From the IMG/VR virus record IMGVR_UViG_3300028592_000035, positions 1 through 42,857 of that record: a stretch of 42,857 nucleotides of DNA; one strand, 5' to 3'. Positions 17,094 through 23,916 of the stretch are shown here, piece after piece (the stretch's first letter is position 1; the number at the start of each line of letters is the position of its first letter). Position numbers and translations under genes: made by a program. The notes below the pieces were generated by a model. That model ran no database searches. It saw only the letters and a list, made by a program, of their open reading frames with translations, and was not told the DNA's origin. The DNA comes from a virus.

Positions 17094-17128
17094 AACGAAA
17101 AGGCCCCGCCCGGATTAAGGAGCGAGGC
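17094..17128 (-). terminator. Intrinsic terminator between terminase and portal sections
   Basis: On the minus strand, a stem of about 10 base pairs with two G-U pairs (GGCCTCGCTC with GGGCGGGGCC) is followed by TTTTCGTTTG. It stands between the 124-residue gene and the Ig-domain gene of the same leftward operon, so it should be a partial terminator. No promoter is obvious just after it. Confidence 0.7.
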
Positions 17129-17152
17129 CACAACACACAAAGGAGGAGGTGT

Positions 17153-17527
17153 TTACTTATCCGTGGTGGGCTTCCGATACTTTGAGCCGCCCGGACCATT
17201 TACACCGTCATGGTCGCCTTTGCCGCCGAAGGGCTCGGCCTTAGTTTCGGCCTTGGCCTTTGCTGCTTCCTTGTCCTCTACAGGATTACCCTGCGCAGCG
17301 CGTTCGGCATAACCGTACTGGTTCGGATTGAGGATGGTGTGGGAAGTGTGCAGAACTGGCTTTTCGCCGTGTACGCCCTTCACTGCCTCATTAGCCCGAT
17401 CAGCCTCATGCTGTTCAACGCGTCGGCGCTGATCTTCTGACGTATCGTTGGGCAAGGTGGACAGGTCGCCTTCGATATAACCAACGGCCTTGAGTTCACC
17501 GAGTTCTTTGTCACTGAGCTTAGTCAT
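17153..17527 (-). CDS. Hypothetical charged protein
   Basis: There are 124 residues from ATG 17527 behind AGGAG. It is hydrophilic, Lys/Glu/Asp-rich and probably largely disordered in its second half (EDKEAAKAKAETKAEPFGGKGDHDG). It contains ELKAVGYIEGDLSTLP near the start. It follows the terminase genes and precedes a terminator. It could be a minor head protein; no family is recognised. Confidence 0.6.
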   Translation of the reverse strand: MTKLSDKELGELKAVGYIEGDLSTLPNDTSEDQRRRVEQHEADRANEAVKGVHGEKPVLHTSHTILNPNQYGYAERAAQGNPVEDKEAAKAKAETKAEPFGGKGDHDGVNGPGGSKYRKPTTDK

Positions 17528-17828
17528 GGTTGACTCCTGTATCTGATGGTTCGGAAACGACTTCATCCGAGGAAGGTTCAATCACAGTTGGGCACAGGAA
17601 CTTCCATTGCCCATCGATACAAACCTGTGAAACCTTGCCATGAGGGCCCAGCTTTATAACATCAGTAGGTATTTCCTCACCCGCTATAGGATGCCCTCCA
17701 TGCGTCATCTCGAAGTCACTCGACATGATAACACTATGATAATGGATATCCCGAATAGCCCTGGCGTAGTGCTCTCCATTATCATGGGTAAGCCACTGGC
17801 CAGCCTTCATCACTAGCTGATCTGTCAT
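17520..17828 (-). CDS. Hypothetical protein
   Basis: There are 102 residues from ATG 17828, overlapping the end of the large terminase gene by 4 bases. It contains several His residues (THDNGEHYARAIRDIHYH) and a conserved-looking GGHPIAGEEIPTDVIKLG stretch, with an acidic end. No membrane span or known motif is seen. It is coupled to the terminase gene by overlap, so it is expressed with it. Confidence 0.6.
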   Translation of the reverse strand: MTDQLVMKAGQWLTHDNGEHYARAIRDIHYHSVIMSSDFEMTHGGHPIAGEEIPTDVIKLGPHGKVSQVCIDGQWKFLCPTVIEPSSDEVVSEPSDTGVNHD

Positions 17829-19228
17829 ATCCGTCTCCCGCCTTTCCTTGCTCTCTTGCGCTCTTCGTATGTTGGTACGCGTGACTTGCCGTAGTGCTCT
17901 GGAGGGATGAACTCTTCTTCTGGCTCTCGCTCTGGGGCCTTAACTCCAGCGTTCACCGCAAACTCACCAAACCCATCAGCGCCGTGGCTGTGCTCATCGT
18001 GGAGCGGGCCAAGGTATACGCCAAGCTGCTCATTGATCTTCCGACTATAGCGCCTCAGGTGAGTGAGGCCAATCATCACTCGTTCTGTCTGGTTAAACTC
18101 ACACATGGGGAGAAGCTGACGAACAGCGTTGATTCGCTCATCTGGATTCTGGGCAACGCCTCGATTGATCTGGCCAAGCGGCACCCCGAGAGAATTAACT
18201 GTTTGAACTCGCGTCTTTGCGCCAGCTCCCCATTCTCGGTTTCCGATGTCGTGCGGAAAGAAGTGCCTTTGGTAGATGAGCGGCTTTTCACGTCCTAGTT
18301 CCTCCATGGCTTCCCAACGCTTTACAACGTCAGGATTGTACTCTGGGTTAGCGGCATAAAGAAACTCATCTGCGCCAATGCCAGAGGCCTCGTAATAGTC
18401 GAACACTCTCACTCGGGGAACATAGTCAACGCTGTGGATTTGGAAGAACCATTCGGTCGTGTAGTCATCGACGCCCAAATCCCATGAGGTGTAGACGGGG
18501 CCTAGAAGCGGATCATAGGGATAATTGCCAATCCGGCCTTCCTTCTCCAGCTTGGCAATGTGCTTGGCATAGTAGGCGCCCGCGCTGATGCGTTCATACC
18601 CACCATTCCACACATGCTCGGCCATTTCAGGATCAGCGGCGAAATCGTCGTCCTTCTCCCGCTTCATGACGGCATTGAACCATGGATTGTCAGGCCAATT
18701 TACATTGATGATAATCGCATCGGCTGGTGGATTCTTACCACGGAAGAACTTGTCTACCGCATCAGTCTCGAACCTGGGGTTCCACGAGAACCAGATTTGT
18801 GACCCATCCTTACGAATGGTTGGGCGAAGCATGCGCAGGGAGGTTTCGGAGAATGTCTGGGCCTCTTCAACCCAAGCGCCGTCAAAATCCTCAAGCGACT
18901 TGATGTTGGCAGCGTTATAGCTCTGCATGCCCTTGAAGATAATCAGGCTATCGTGAGGGCCGCGTATCTCGTTGTCGAGCACTTCAAACTTATGCTCAAG
19001 ACCAAACTTGGCGATCTTGTCTACGAGTAGCTGGCGTACTGAATCCCTGAGCGTTCCCTGGACTTCACGAATGCAAGCCCAGCGCGTCCGCTTCAACAGG
19101 CACCGCTCTATGAGCTTCTCTGCAAAGAAATGTGACTTAGCCCCGCCACGTCCGCCGTACAAAGCGATGTAACGAGCATCGCCTAGGGCGGGGACTAGCT
19201 TGCGCGGGGTGTCAATTACCAGTTCCAT
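17825..19228 (-). CDS. terL: Terminase large subunit
   Basis: This is a 467-residue protein starting at ATG 19228. It has an ATPase part with Walker A GGRGGAKS (residues 25-32), a Walker B-like FDGAWVEE (115-122), and a C-terminal nuclease part beginning near YTSWDLGVDDYTTEW, where an Asp of the RNase H-like site is expected. It matches the Terminase_3/PBSX-type family. The enzyme cuts concatemeric DNA and pumps it through the portal. It overlaps the small subunit gene by 17 bases. Headful packaging would fit the circular map but cannot be proved from this gene alone. Confidence 0.92.
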   Translation of the reverse strand: MELVIDTPRKLVPALGDARYIALYGGRGGAKSHFFAEKLIERCLLKRTRWACIREVQGTLRDSVRQLLVDKIAKFGLEHKFEVLDNEIRGPHDSLIIFKGMQSYNAANIKSLEDFDGAWVEEAQTFSETSLRMLRPTIRKDGSQIWFSWNPRFETDAVDKFFRGKNPPADAIIINVNWPDNPWFNAVMKREKDDDFAADPEMAEHVWNGGYERISAGAYYAKHIAKLEKEGRIGNYPYDPLLGPVYTSWDLGVDDYTTEWFFQIHSVDYVPRVRVFDYYEASGIGADEFLYAANPEYNPDVVKRWEAMEELGREKPLIYQRHFFPHDIGNREWGAGAKTRVQTVNSLGVPLGQINRGVAQNPDERINAVRQLLPMCEFNQTERVMIGLTHLRRYSRKINEQLGVYLGPLHDEHSHGADGFGEFAVNAGVKAPEREPEEEFIPPEHYGKSRVPTYEERKRARKGGRRI

Positions 19229-19505
19229 CGCGTGGGTCTACAACCTTTCGGATGATCTGGCTAACTTCTAGAGGGCCGCCATCCTCACCAGTGACTTCCA
19301 TGCGCTGAGCGGGCTTGCCGTCGAGAGTGTCACGAATGTACTCAGCAGCCCAGCGCTCGCCGCCCTCGGCAAGGTCCATAATGGTTACTGCCATCTTACG
19401 CAGACCGCGCTTATCGCCGTCATTCTCCCGCGCCTTAACTTCTAGAAGAAGGGCGTCTGTGATGAATGTGGTCTTGCGTCGTCCGGAGTTAGCGTTCCCT
19501 GCCAT
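19212..19505 (-). CDS. terS: Terminase small subunit
   Basis: There are 97 residues from ATG 19505; the start MAGNANSGRR is a familiar beginning for phage small terminases. A TTG 15 bases upstream would overlap the preceding stop (TTGA) and is the alternative. The helical DNA-recognition part (ALLLEVKARENDGDKRGLRKMAVTIMDLAEGG) is followed by RWAAEYIRDTLDGKPAQ, the region often seen before the C terminus. It directly precedes the large subunit, recognises the packaging site and regulates cutting. Confidence 0.78.
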   Translation of the reverse strand: MAGNANSGRRKTTFITDALLLEVKARENDGDKRGLRKMAVTIMDLAEGGERWAAEYIRDTLDGKPAQRMEVTGEDGGPLEVSQIIRKVVDPRDGTGN

Positions 19506-19516
19506 TATAAAATCAC

Positions 19517-19717
19517 TCAAGCCTTTGTAATGTTATTACGTTCAATATCGTCTAACGTAACACCAGCCATCATATAAGTCCTAAGCCGTTCTTCGGCATT
19601 AGCGTCAGAAACAAGTGCGGTGTTTACGGGCTGTCCGTATCGTTCTGCCATCTCTTCGGCTATCTCCTGTTTAACCAAACAGCGCATCTTGATCAATGTT
19701 TCATATGTGTATGCCAT
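19517..19717 (-). CDS. Small hypothetical protein
   Basis: There are 66 residues from ATG 19717 behind a strong AGGAGG. It is helical and acidic (CLVKQEIAEEMAERYGQPVNT), with no motif recognised. It lies between the early small genes and the terminase genes. It has the same CAGGAGGATGAG leader as the Ead-like gene at 23711. Confidence 0.6.
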   Translation of the reverse strand: MAYTYETLIKMRCLVKQEIAEEMAERYGQPVNTALVSDANAEERLRTYMMAGVTLDDIERNNITKA

Positions 19718-19756
19718 CTCATCCTCCTGATTATGCGTCTAGCAGATTGTTGGGTG

Positions 19757-20065
19757 TTATTGGTTTAGATTGGCTTTGGAATGAAAACGCTCAGGGATTT
19801 TAGCCCATGCCGTTGACGCTTTCCTGAAATCCTTCACCCTCAAAACGCCACCGGCTGCATATTGCTCTGGCATGGGTTTATATAGGTCAAAGTCGTCTTC
19901 TTTTGCGCTTATGTCCCATATCTCAACCAAAGCGAACGGTTGCAACGCCTCCGATAACTCACCGATTAGCTTACTCTGAGCTTCAATCGTGTCGTTAGCT
20001 TTGTCGAGCCTCCGAATGGCATCTTGGTAATAAGCCTCGATGCTAGAACTGCCTTCCTCACTCAT
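19757..20065 (-). CDS. Hypothetical Ead/Ea22-like accessory protein
   Basis: There are 102 residues from ATG 20065 with a 4-base overlap. It has a coiled-coil start (YYQDAIRRLDKANDTIEAQSKLIGELSEAL) followed by QPFALVEIWDI and VLRVKDFRKASTAWAKI. The pattern SKLIGELSEAL followed by a KAxxAWAKI end is seen in many small early phage proteins of unknown role. The leader motif TTCCCCAACC lies 24 bases before its start. Confidence 0.55.
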   Translation of the reverse strand: MSEEGSSSIEAYYQDAIRRLDKANDTIEAQSKLIGELSEALQPFALVEIWDISAKEDDFDLYKPMPEQYAAGGVLRVKDFRKASTAWAKIPERFHSKANLNQ

Positions 20066-20271
20066 TCTTCATTCCCTGTTAGGTTAGTGGGTTGGGGAAG
20101 ACGAGACAGCCGTTCAACGCAAGGACAATCTTTGTGTCCGGGCTGAGGTCCTACGCACAGACAGCCTCCATTGTCTTCCACGATTCCCTTCCACTCTTGG
20201 CTCCGATACTCACGGATTGAATCTTGAGCCAGTCTCAGGTTTCGTTTGAACTTATCAAACAGTTCGCTCAT
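20062..20271 (-). CDS. Small protein with Cys/His cluster
   Basis: There are 69 residues from ATG 20271 (GAGG ribosome site). A longer reading to 20436 exists, but it would lie inside the next gene. A helical half (LFDKFKRNLRLAQDSIREYR) is followed by CLCVGPQPGHKDCPC, which could bind a metal ion. The end overlaps the next start by 4 bases. The function is unknown. Confidence 0.55.
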   Translation of the reverse strand: MSELFDKFKRNLRLAQDSIREYRSQEWKGIVEDNGGCLCVGPQPGHKDCPCVERLSRLPQPTNLTGNEE

Positions 20272-20287
20272 TTCACCCTCGTTAAGA

Positions 20288-20641
20288 TCATTGAATGGGT
20301 TTGGAGGCTTTGGAACGTAGGCGATATTCTCGCTGCTTAGCCGCCTTGTATGCCGCCATGTCGGCAATGGTTTTTGGACGGCCTCGTTTGGGCTTAGGAA
20401 TGACTGCCTCACCGGCGCCTCGAACGCCTGTGTCACAATGACCGCTACTTGGGTTGATCAAGTCTTTTCGCGAGTCCGAGAGAACCTGTTCCAATGCCGG
20501 TTCCGTGCTGTGAGGCATAACAGCCGCTAGGGGCTGATTCTTGGAAAGCCTTTTGGGCTTCCAATCCTTTGGTTTCGTATCACGCAGAGGGCAATTGAAC
20601 CATACGTGAGATGTCTTGCCACAGATGTCACATGGTTGCAT
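20288..20641 (-). CDS. Small zinc-knuckle/AT-hook-like protein
   Basis: There are 117 residues from ATG 20641, chosen because AGGAG lies 8 bases upstream. It begins MQPCDICGKTSHVWFNC, a CxxC-x(4)-H-x(4)-C zinc-knuckle-like pattern. It ends with PKPKRGRPKTIADMAAYKAA, in which KRGRPK is an AT-hook. Together these suggest a nucleic-acid-binding protein, possibly a regulator. The family is not recognised. Confidence 0.6.
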   Translation of the reverse strand: MQPCDICGKTSHVWFNCPLRDTKPKDWKPKRLSKNQPLAAVMPHSTEPALEQVLSDSRKDLINPSSGHCDTGVRGAGEAVIPKPKRGRPKTIADMAAYKAAKQREYRLRSKASKPIQ

Positions 20642-20861
20642 CGTGCGTCTCCTGTGTAAAAAACCACCAACGCATCCGCGCCCCCTCATAAAGGGGCCAT
20701 TCAAATCCATTTTTGTACGGCTCAAGCCCCCGACTACGGTTCATCCGTTGGATTCTAAGCTTCATGTGCCTGATGCTTTTATGGCCGCACCTGATGGGGC
20801 AATCTTCCCAAACCGAAGAAACTTCCCCATCGACCAATCGCTCCAAAACAAACTTAATCAT
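20628..20861 (-). CDS. Small hypothetical basic protein
   Basis: There are 77 residues from ATG 20861 behind GGAGG. It overlaps both neighbours by 14 and 8 bases. It contains two Cys, many Arg residues and the ending WPLYEGARMRWWFFTQETH. No family is recognised. The ribosome site and the packing support a real gene. Confidence 0.55.
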   Translation of the reverse strand: MIKFVLERLVDGEVSSVWEDCPIRCGHKSIRHMKLRIQRMNRSRGLEPYKNGFEWPLYEGARMRWWFFTQETHDATM

Positions 20862-21039
20862 TTCTGATAAACCTCCATCCGCTAGAGCGCAACTGGCCTA
20901 CAGAGGCAGGCGTTAGCAGATAGGTCGATACCCCAGATTCGTCATTTAGATGACGAATTCCGCGCCCACTCAGCTTTGTGCCAAGAGGGAAATCCACGAC
21001 TGTTTTCCCATTGATGTAGAAGGATATCGTCGCGGTCAT
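20854..21039 (-). CDS. Small hypothetical protein behind its own promoter
   Basis: There are 61 residues from ATG 21039 (GGAG site). It is beta-type at the start (TATISFYINGKTVVDFPLG) and ends GQLRSSGWRFIRND. It is the first gene behind the promoter at 21063-21091, so it heads a transcript running toward the terminase genes. No family is recognised. Confidence 0.6.
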   Translation of the reverse strand: MTATISFYINGKTVVDFPLGTKLSGRGIRHLNDESGVSTYLLTPASVGQLRSSGWRFIRND

Positions 21040-21062
21040 TTGTCATCTCCGTTGTTGAGATG

Positions 21063-21091
21063 AATATATTCCACACGTTGAAAGAATGCAA
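21063..21091 (-). promoter_or_regulatory. Predicted sigma70-type promoter
   Basis: On the minus strand, TTGCAT (21091-21086) and TATATT (21068-21063) are 17 bases apart. The first start codon is at 21039. This is the best promoter match I see in the leftward early region. It would drive the small genes from 21.0 kb toward the terminase. Confidence 0.7.
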
Positions 21092-21254
21092 GCACTTTGT
21101 TGAATTAATTGATCGGTCTACTCGCCCACCGTACCGATCAGAAGTGGGAATGCCGAGGGAGGCTCGGTGCGATGGCTTTGAGGGGGCTAGACTTTTGTTA
21201 CCGCAGTCCAACCCGTCCACGGCGGAACGGAGCTGCCAAGCACCCCCTCAAACT
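21092..21254. other. Non-coding control region with inverted repeat
   Basis: No convincing gene lies here on either strand; the readings that exist lack ribosome sites and one crosses the promoter. A perfect 7-base inverted repeat, GATCGGT and ACCGATC (21111-21117 and 21133-21139), lies 20 bases upstream of the -35 and could be an operator. Near 21240, ATAGAGTTTGAGGG (minus strand) repeats the leader of the gene at 21458, without a start codon after it. Confidence 0.45.
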
Positions 21255-21458
21255 CTATTTTCGTCTTAATCTAAATGGGCTAGGACGAGTATACTCGAAA
21301 TACTCACCTTTGCCATCGTCCCATGTTGCGACCTTGCGTCCGTAAACGTCATAGGCCACAGCATGAAGGACCTTCCCTGATGCCCTCTCACTCCAAATCC
21401 TGGTGGCCTTCCACTCGTCTCTTGCGGCCCGCTCCCATCTTGAGAATGAATCCCTCAT
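21255..21458 (-). CDS. Small hypothetical protein
   Basis: There are 67 residues from ATG 21458 (GAGGGA site). It is basic and aromatic (RWERAARDEWKATRIWSERASG), then HAVAYDVYGRKVATWDDGKGEYFEY. No family is recognised. It is the last gene before the 200-base non-coding region. Confidence 0.55.
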   Translation of the reverse strand: MRDSFSRWERAARDEWKATRIWSERASGKVLHAVAYDVYGRKVATWDDGKGEYFEYTRPSPFRLRRK

Positions 21459-21481
21459 ATCGTTCCCTCAAACTCTATGTT

Positions 21482-21667
21482 CTATTCCTTGTGGTCGTTT
21501 GGCTTTGGAAACAAGGGCTTAGTACGAATAGCCAGCCAAAACCCAATAAACCCTACCGACAAAGATGCGAGTAACCAATACCCTGGTGCGTTAAACGCGA
21601 TGATCATCACTGTCATCACAATAGAGCACAAACTGATGACGATTGAAACCTGATACTGCTCGCTCAT
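21482..21667 (-). CDS. Small two-span membrane protein
   Basis: There are 61 residues from ATG 21667 behind GGAGG/AAGGA. Two hydrophobic segments are separated by GYW: VSIVISLCSIVMTVMIIAF and LLASLSVGFIGFWLAI. The C-terminal tail is charged. It is probably an inner-membrane protein with the tail in the cytoplasm. Early small membrane proteins often act in superinfection exclusion, but nothing here shows that. Confidence 0.6.
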   Translation of the reverse strand: MSEQYQVSIVISLCSIVMTVMIIAFNAPGYWLLASLSVGFIGFWLAIRTKPLFPKPNDHKE

Positions 21668-21670
21668 TCC

Positions 21671-21895
21671 TTACTTGCCTCCGTTGCGAATGGCTTGGGA
21701 GATTAGAACCGGGATCATTTCGATCATATTGCCCCTAGTCGCCAACGGTATGCCAACCTCCTCCGCTATCTTCGCAGCGTTATTACGCTCGTTAAGGATG
21801 GCGCGGGCGATATTCCGGTAAATGGTTCCGCCGTCTTCCGCCCATCGATATGCCTCATCCCAAATGTCCTGCGGAATATCCTCATGCTTGTTCAT
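21671..21895 (-). CDS. Small hypothetical protein
   Basis: There are 74 residues from ATG 21895 (AAGGGT site); a start at 21967 would run into the neighbour. It is helical: DIPQDIWDEAYRWAEDGGTIYRNIARAILNERNNAAK. The segment IPQDIWDxA...ARAI resembles small phage proteins found beside Ead-like genes. The leader carries TTCCCCAGCC. Confidence 0.6.
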   Translation of the reverse strand: MNKHEDIPQDIWDEAYRWAEDGGTIYRNIARAILNERNNAAKIAEEVGIPLATRGNMIEMIPVLISQAIRNGGK

Positions 21896-21899
21896 CTCG

Positions 21900-22145
21900 T
21901 TACCCTTCTGTGATTGTGGGGGATAGGGGCTGGGGAAGTACGGTGTATTCCCCGCTGAGAACAGCAATTAGGTCCGAAACCCACCATGACGAAAAGTTCA
22001 TTTTGAAATACCAAGCGCCATCGTCTTCGACGTAAAGCTCGACCAAATCTCCGTACTCCTCGCGCTTGACGTACTTCAGTGCGAACACCTCTCCGACAAC
22101 ATCAAACTCATCAACCTTAGCCGTCTTGCTCGCTTCGTAGCTCAT
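21900..22145 (-). CDS. Small hypothetical protein
   Basis: There are 81 residues from ATG 22145, with an ATGA overlap to the upstream gene. It is beta-type: VFALKYVKREEYGDLVELYVEDDGAWYFKMNFSSWWVSD. It ends in the Pro-rich tail that encodes the TTCCCCAGCC leader of the next gene. No family is recognised. Confidence 0.6.
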   Translation of the reverse strand: MSYEASKTAKVDEFDVVGEVFALKYVKREEYGDLVELYVEDDGAWYFKMNFSSWWVSDLIAVLSGEYTVLPQPLSPTITEG

Positions 22146-22426
22146 TCTGCCTTATCCTTTGATTGGGCTTGGGAAATTCGATACAGAAGCTTCGAAGCGT
22201 CCTCCCATGCCGACCATGAAGCCTCCATTCTGCTCTCAAGGCCTTGATCGTGGAACAAGTCCCCATCGTATCTATTGCGTTGGGCGCATTTCTCTAGAGC
22301 CTCGCACAACTCCGCAATGGTCTTGTCGCGGGCTTCTAAAGCATCGGCTAAAAGCTTTAGGCGATGTTCGTAAGCCCTTACCTCCGGTTCGTAGATGTGT
22401 CGCTTCCAGTCGCTTAGTTCACTCAT
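22142..22426 (-). CDS. Small coiled-coil protein
   Basis: There are 94 residues from ATG 22426. The helical stretch YEHRLKLLADALEARDKTIAELCEALEKC is a likely coiled coil. The end, SWSAWEDASKLLYRISQAQ, resembles the C terminus of other small early proteins of this phage. No known family; the function is unknown. Confidence 0.55.
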   Translation of the reverse strand: MSELSDWKRHIYEPEVRAYEHRLKLLADALEARDKTIAELCEALEKCAQRNRYDGDLFHDQGLESRMEASWSAWEDASKLLYRISQAQSKDKAE

Positions 22427-22447
22427 CCTATTCCCCTTATCCTTGTA

Positions 22448-22666
22448 TTAGGTTTGCTTTGGGCGTTCAGGAATCGGCATAAACATAGTGGGAGTAAAAG
22501 ACAGTGGCGTCATCCCTCCTCGACTTCCCAATACCCGCCAAACTTCCGTCGCGTCGTTGAATGCAGAAATCGGCTCGCGCCACGCTCCATACCTGTTTTT
22601 GGCCGTGACCAGAACCGCCATGCAGTGTTTTACGTCATACTCAGCAATCGGTTGCCACTCACTCAT
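22448..22666 (-). CDS. DUF551-like protein
   Basis: There are 72 residues from ATG 22666 (ATGA overlap). It begins SEWQPIAEYD and has VLVTAKNRYGAWREP, then PLSFTPTMFMPIPERP. This is the pattern of DUF551 proteins (start WQPI, end with a WMPLPxPP-like segment), which are common in phages and have no known role. Confidence 0.65.
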   Translation of the reverse strand: MSEWQPIAEYDVKHCMAVLVTAKNRYGAWREPISAFNDATEVWRVLGSRGGMTPLSFTPTMFMPIPERPKQT

Positions 22667-22779
22667 TTCCGTACCAGTTGGCTTACGTGGAACTTACGAT
22701 GGGTTACGTCTATAATCCGGCGCTGCTTTTGAGTGTAGACAGTGCTGGAGCGATGGCTGGTGTAGTTGTAGCTGCTCAT
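22663..22779 (-). CDS. Very small basic protein
   Basis: There are 38 codons from ATG 22779. The start overlaps the upstream stop (ATGA) and the stop overlaps the downstream start (ATGA). This exact double fit argues for a translated gene. The peptide is basic and polar (SSYNYTSHRSSTVYTQKQ, then RRIIDVTHRKFHV). No family is recognised. Confidence 0.5.
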   Translation of the reverse strand: MSSYNYTSHRSSTVYTQKQRRIIDVTHRKFHVSQLVRK

Positions 22780-22988
22780 TTTGCCAGTACCTTTATCTCT
22801 GGAATGGGGTAACGCGCCGCAATGGCAATCATCCCCTTCTGCGTCAGTTGAAAGTCCAATGAGGTTTCTGGACCAACATGCCTAATCAGGCCTTCCTCTA
22901 GAGCCCATCCGTAACCAACCTTTTTCACCAGCGGGTAAATCTCAAACCCGCTACCAATGGCTAGAAGTAGGTCCATCCTCTCGCTCAT
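22776..22988 (-). CDS. Small hypothetical protein
   Basis: There are 70 residues from ATG 22988, overlapping the lipoprotein gene by 4 bases. It contains YPLVKKVGYGWALEEGLIRHV, then FQLTQKGMIAIAARY. The latter half resembles the end of a winged-helix fold (xLTxKGxxA), so it may bind DNA, but this is weak. Confidence 0.5.
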   Translation of the reverse strand: MSERMDLLLAIGSGFEIYPLVKKVGYGWALEEGLIRHVGPETSLDFQLTQKGMIAIAARYPIPEIKVLAK

Positions 22989-23296
22989 AGCATTCGGACC
23001 TTCCCGCCCTCACAGACGTAGATCATGTACAAATCGTACAAACACTCCGGTGTCGGAAGTGGCGGCACATACACAGGCTCAGGAACGGCTATAGGCTCTA
23101 TCTCTGCTACTGTGGTAGGTTCTGGTGGTGAAACTGGCTGTACGGGGCTCTCTGTTGATTGTAGGGGCTTTTGAGTAGTGATCGAGGCGCGATATTCATC
23201 CGCTGCTCTCGATGATGCGCCAGGATTGAGGAAATTGCTCAGGTCACACCCTGCTAGTGTTGGTGCGATGGCGAGGGGGAGAAGCAGCCGGATCAT
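22985..23296 (-). CDS. Proline-rich outer-membrane lipoprotein
   Basis: There are 103 residues from ATG 23296. The signal is MIRLLLPLAIAPTLAGC, with lipobox LAGC and the lipidated Cys at 17. A disordered linker and a Pro-rich part (PVQPVSPPEPTT, PEPVYVPPLPTPEC) follow, and three further Cys are near the end. It should be exported and anchored in the outer membrane. Rz1-type outer spanins are small Pro-rich lipoproteins, but those normally sit with the lysis genes. This one is in the early block, so superinfection exclusion is an equal option. Confidence 0.65.
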   Translation of the reverse strand: MIRLLLPLAIAPTLAGCDLSNFLNPGASSRAADEYRASITTQKPLQSTESPVQPVSPPEPTTVAEIEPIAVPEPVYVPPLPTPECLYDLYMIYVCEGGKVRML

Positions 23297-23711
23297 TTAC
23301 GCTCCTCTGCCTTTGCGATAGCAGCGCGGGCTTTCGAGGTGGCGGCATCATAATCGCGAAGCATTTGGGAAAACATGGCGTCTGAAGCGACCGCCATACT
23401 AGGTTGTTTTTTTGGTCCTCTGCTCTTATGACTATGCTGGTTATAGCCACCAAGGAAGCTGTTACATGCTTCAGTGCTTCCAACATCTCAGGAGCGGCAG
23501 CAATCACGCGGCCATTCGCCTCAAAAGGATCATTGCCGTTCTCTCGATGAATTTCATGAAACTCGAACGGGATTGAGCTATCCTTCGCTACAGCCACTAA
23601 GTGTCCAATGACTTCTCCGGGAAGTGGCTGTGTGCGCACGAATCCCCAATCGTCATGCTTTGCTGGCCTGTACGACCACGGACCCGGCGTGTGTTCCGTC
23701 TTCTCAGTCAT
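23293..23711 (-). CDS. Ead/Ea22-like protein, joined by a predicted -1 frameshift
   Basis: ATG 23711 follows AGGAGG. The start EHTPGPWSY and the middle ANGRVIAAAPEMLEALKHV mark the HTPGPW family of early phage proteins. In the starting frame the reading runs on to 23244 with an atypical Pro/Arg tail that lies inside the lipoprotein gene. In the -1 frame the end is ATSKARAAIAKAEERK, the usual family ending, and its stop overlaps the next ATG (ATGA). The switch falls at a run of seven A. The joined protein is 139 residues; the unshifted one is 155. A paralogue at 31452-31727 has the same beginning and the ending AAIRKAEGNE in one frame. Confidence 0.65.
23375..23412 (-). promoter_or_regulatory. 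Candidate programmed -1 frameshift site
   Basis: On the minus strand, A AAA AAC (23412-23406) is in the correct phase: the zero frame reads CAA AAA AAC. Eight bases follow, and then a hairpin ATGGCG (23397-23392), 11-base loop, CGCCAT (23380-23375), or alternatively 5+3 pairs with one bulge. Heptamer, spacing and stem all fit a -1 frameshift signal. A missing A in the assembly would look the same in protein terms. Confidence 0.5.
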
Positions 23712-23742
23712 ATCTCATCCTCCTGGTTGAGTGGGTGGCGCC

Positions 23743-23916
23743 TTATTCGTCGGCGCGTTGCTCATGAATGGCGTGGGACAGAAGGCTGACTTTGCTCCAG
23801 TGTGCACGGATAAACATACGGAGAACCTTGGGATTTACCTGAACGTCCATTTCTCGGCTCATCAGGTCGGCCAGCTTTTCGTGGGCCGATTTATCAACTG
23901 TGTAGCTAGTGCTCAT
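23743..23916 (-). CDS. Small hypothetical helical protein
   Basis: There are 57 codons from ATG 23916 behind AAGGAAGAG, with an ATGA overlap to the Fis-like gene. It is helical (DKSAHEKLADLMSREMDVQ, then NPKVLRMFIRAHW). It is probably co-expressed with the Fis-like protein. No family is recognised. Confidence 0.6.
   Translation of the reverse strand: MSTSYTVDKSAHEKLADLMSREMDVQVNPKVLRMFIRAHWSKVSLLSHAIHEQRADE

Noticed and set aside
20062-20436. Longer form (124 residues) of the small Cys-cluster gene
   Set aside because: The extension lies inside the next gene in another frame, while ATG 20271 has a proper ribosome site directly after that gene's stop.
21060-21269. Plus-strand 69-codon frame in the non-coding stretch
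   Set aside because: No ribosome site, crosses a good leftward promoter, and the peptide has no features.
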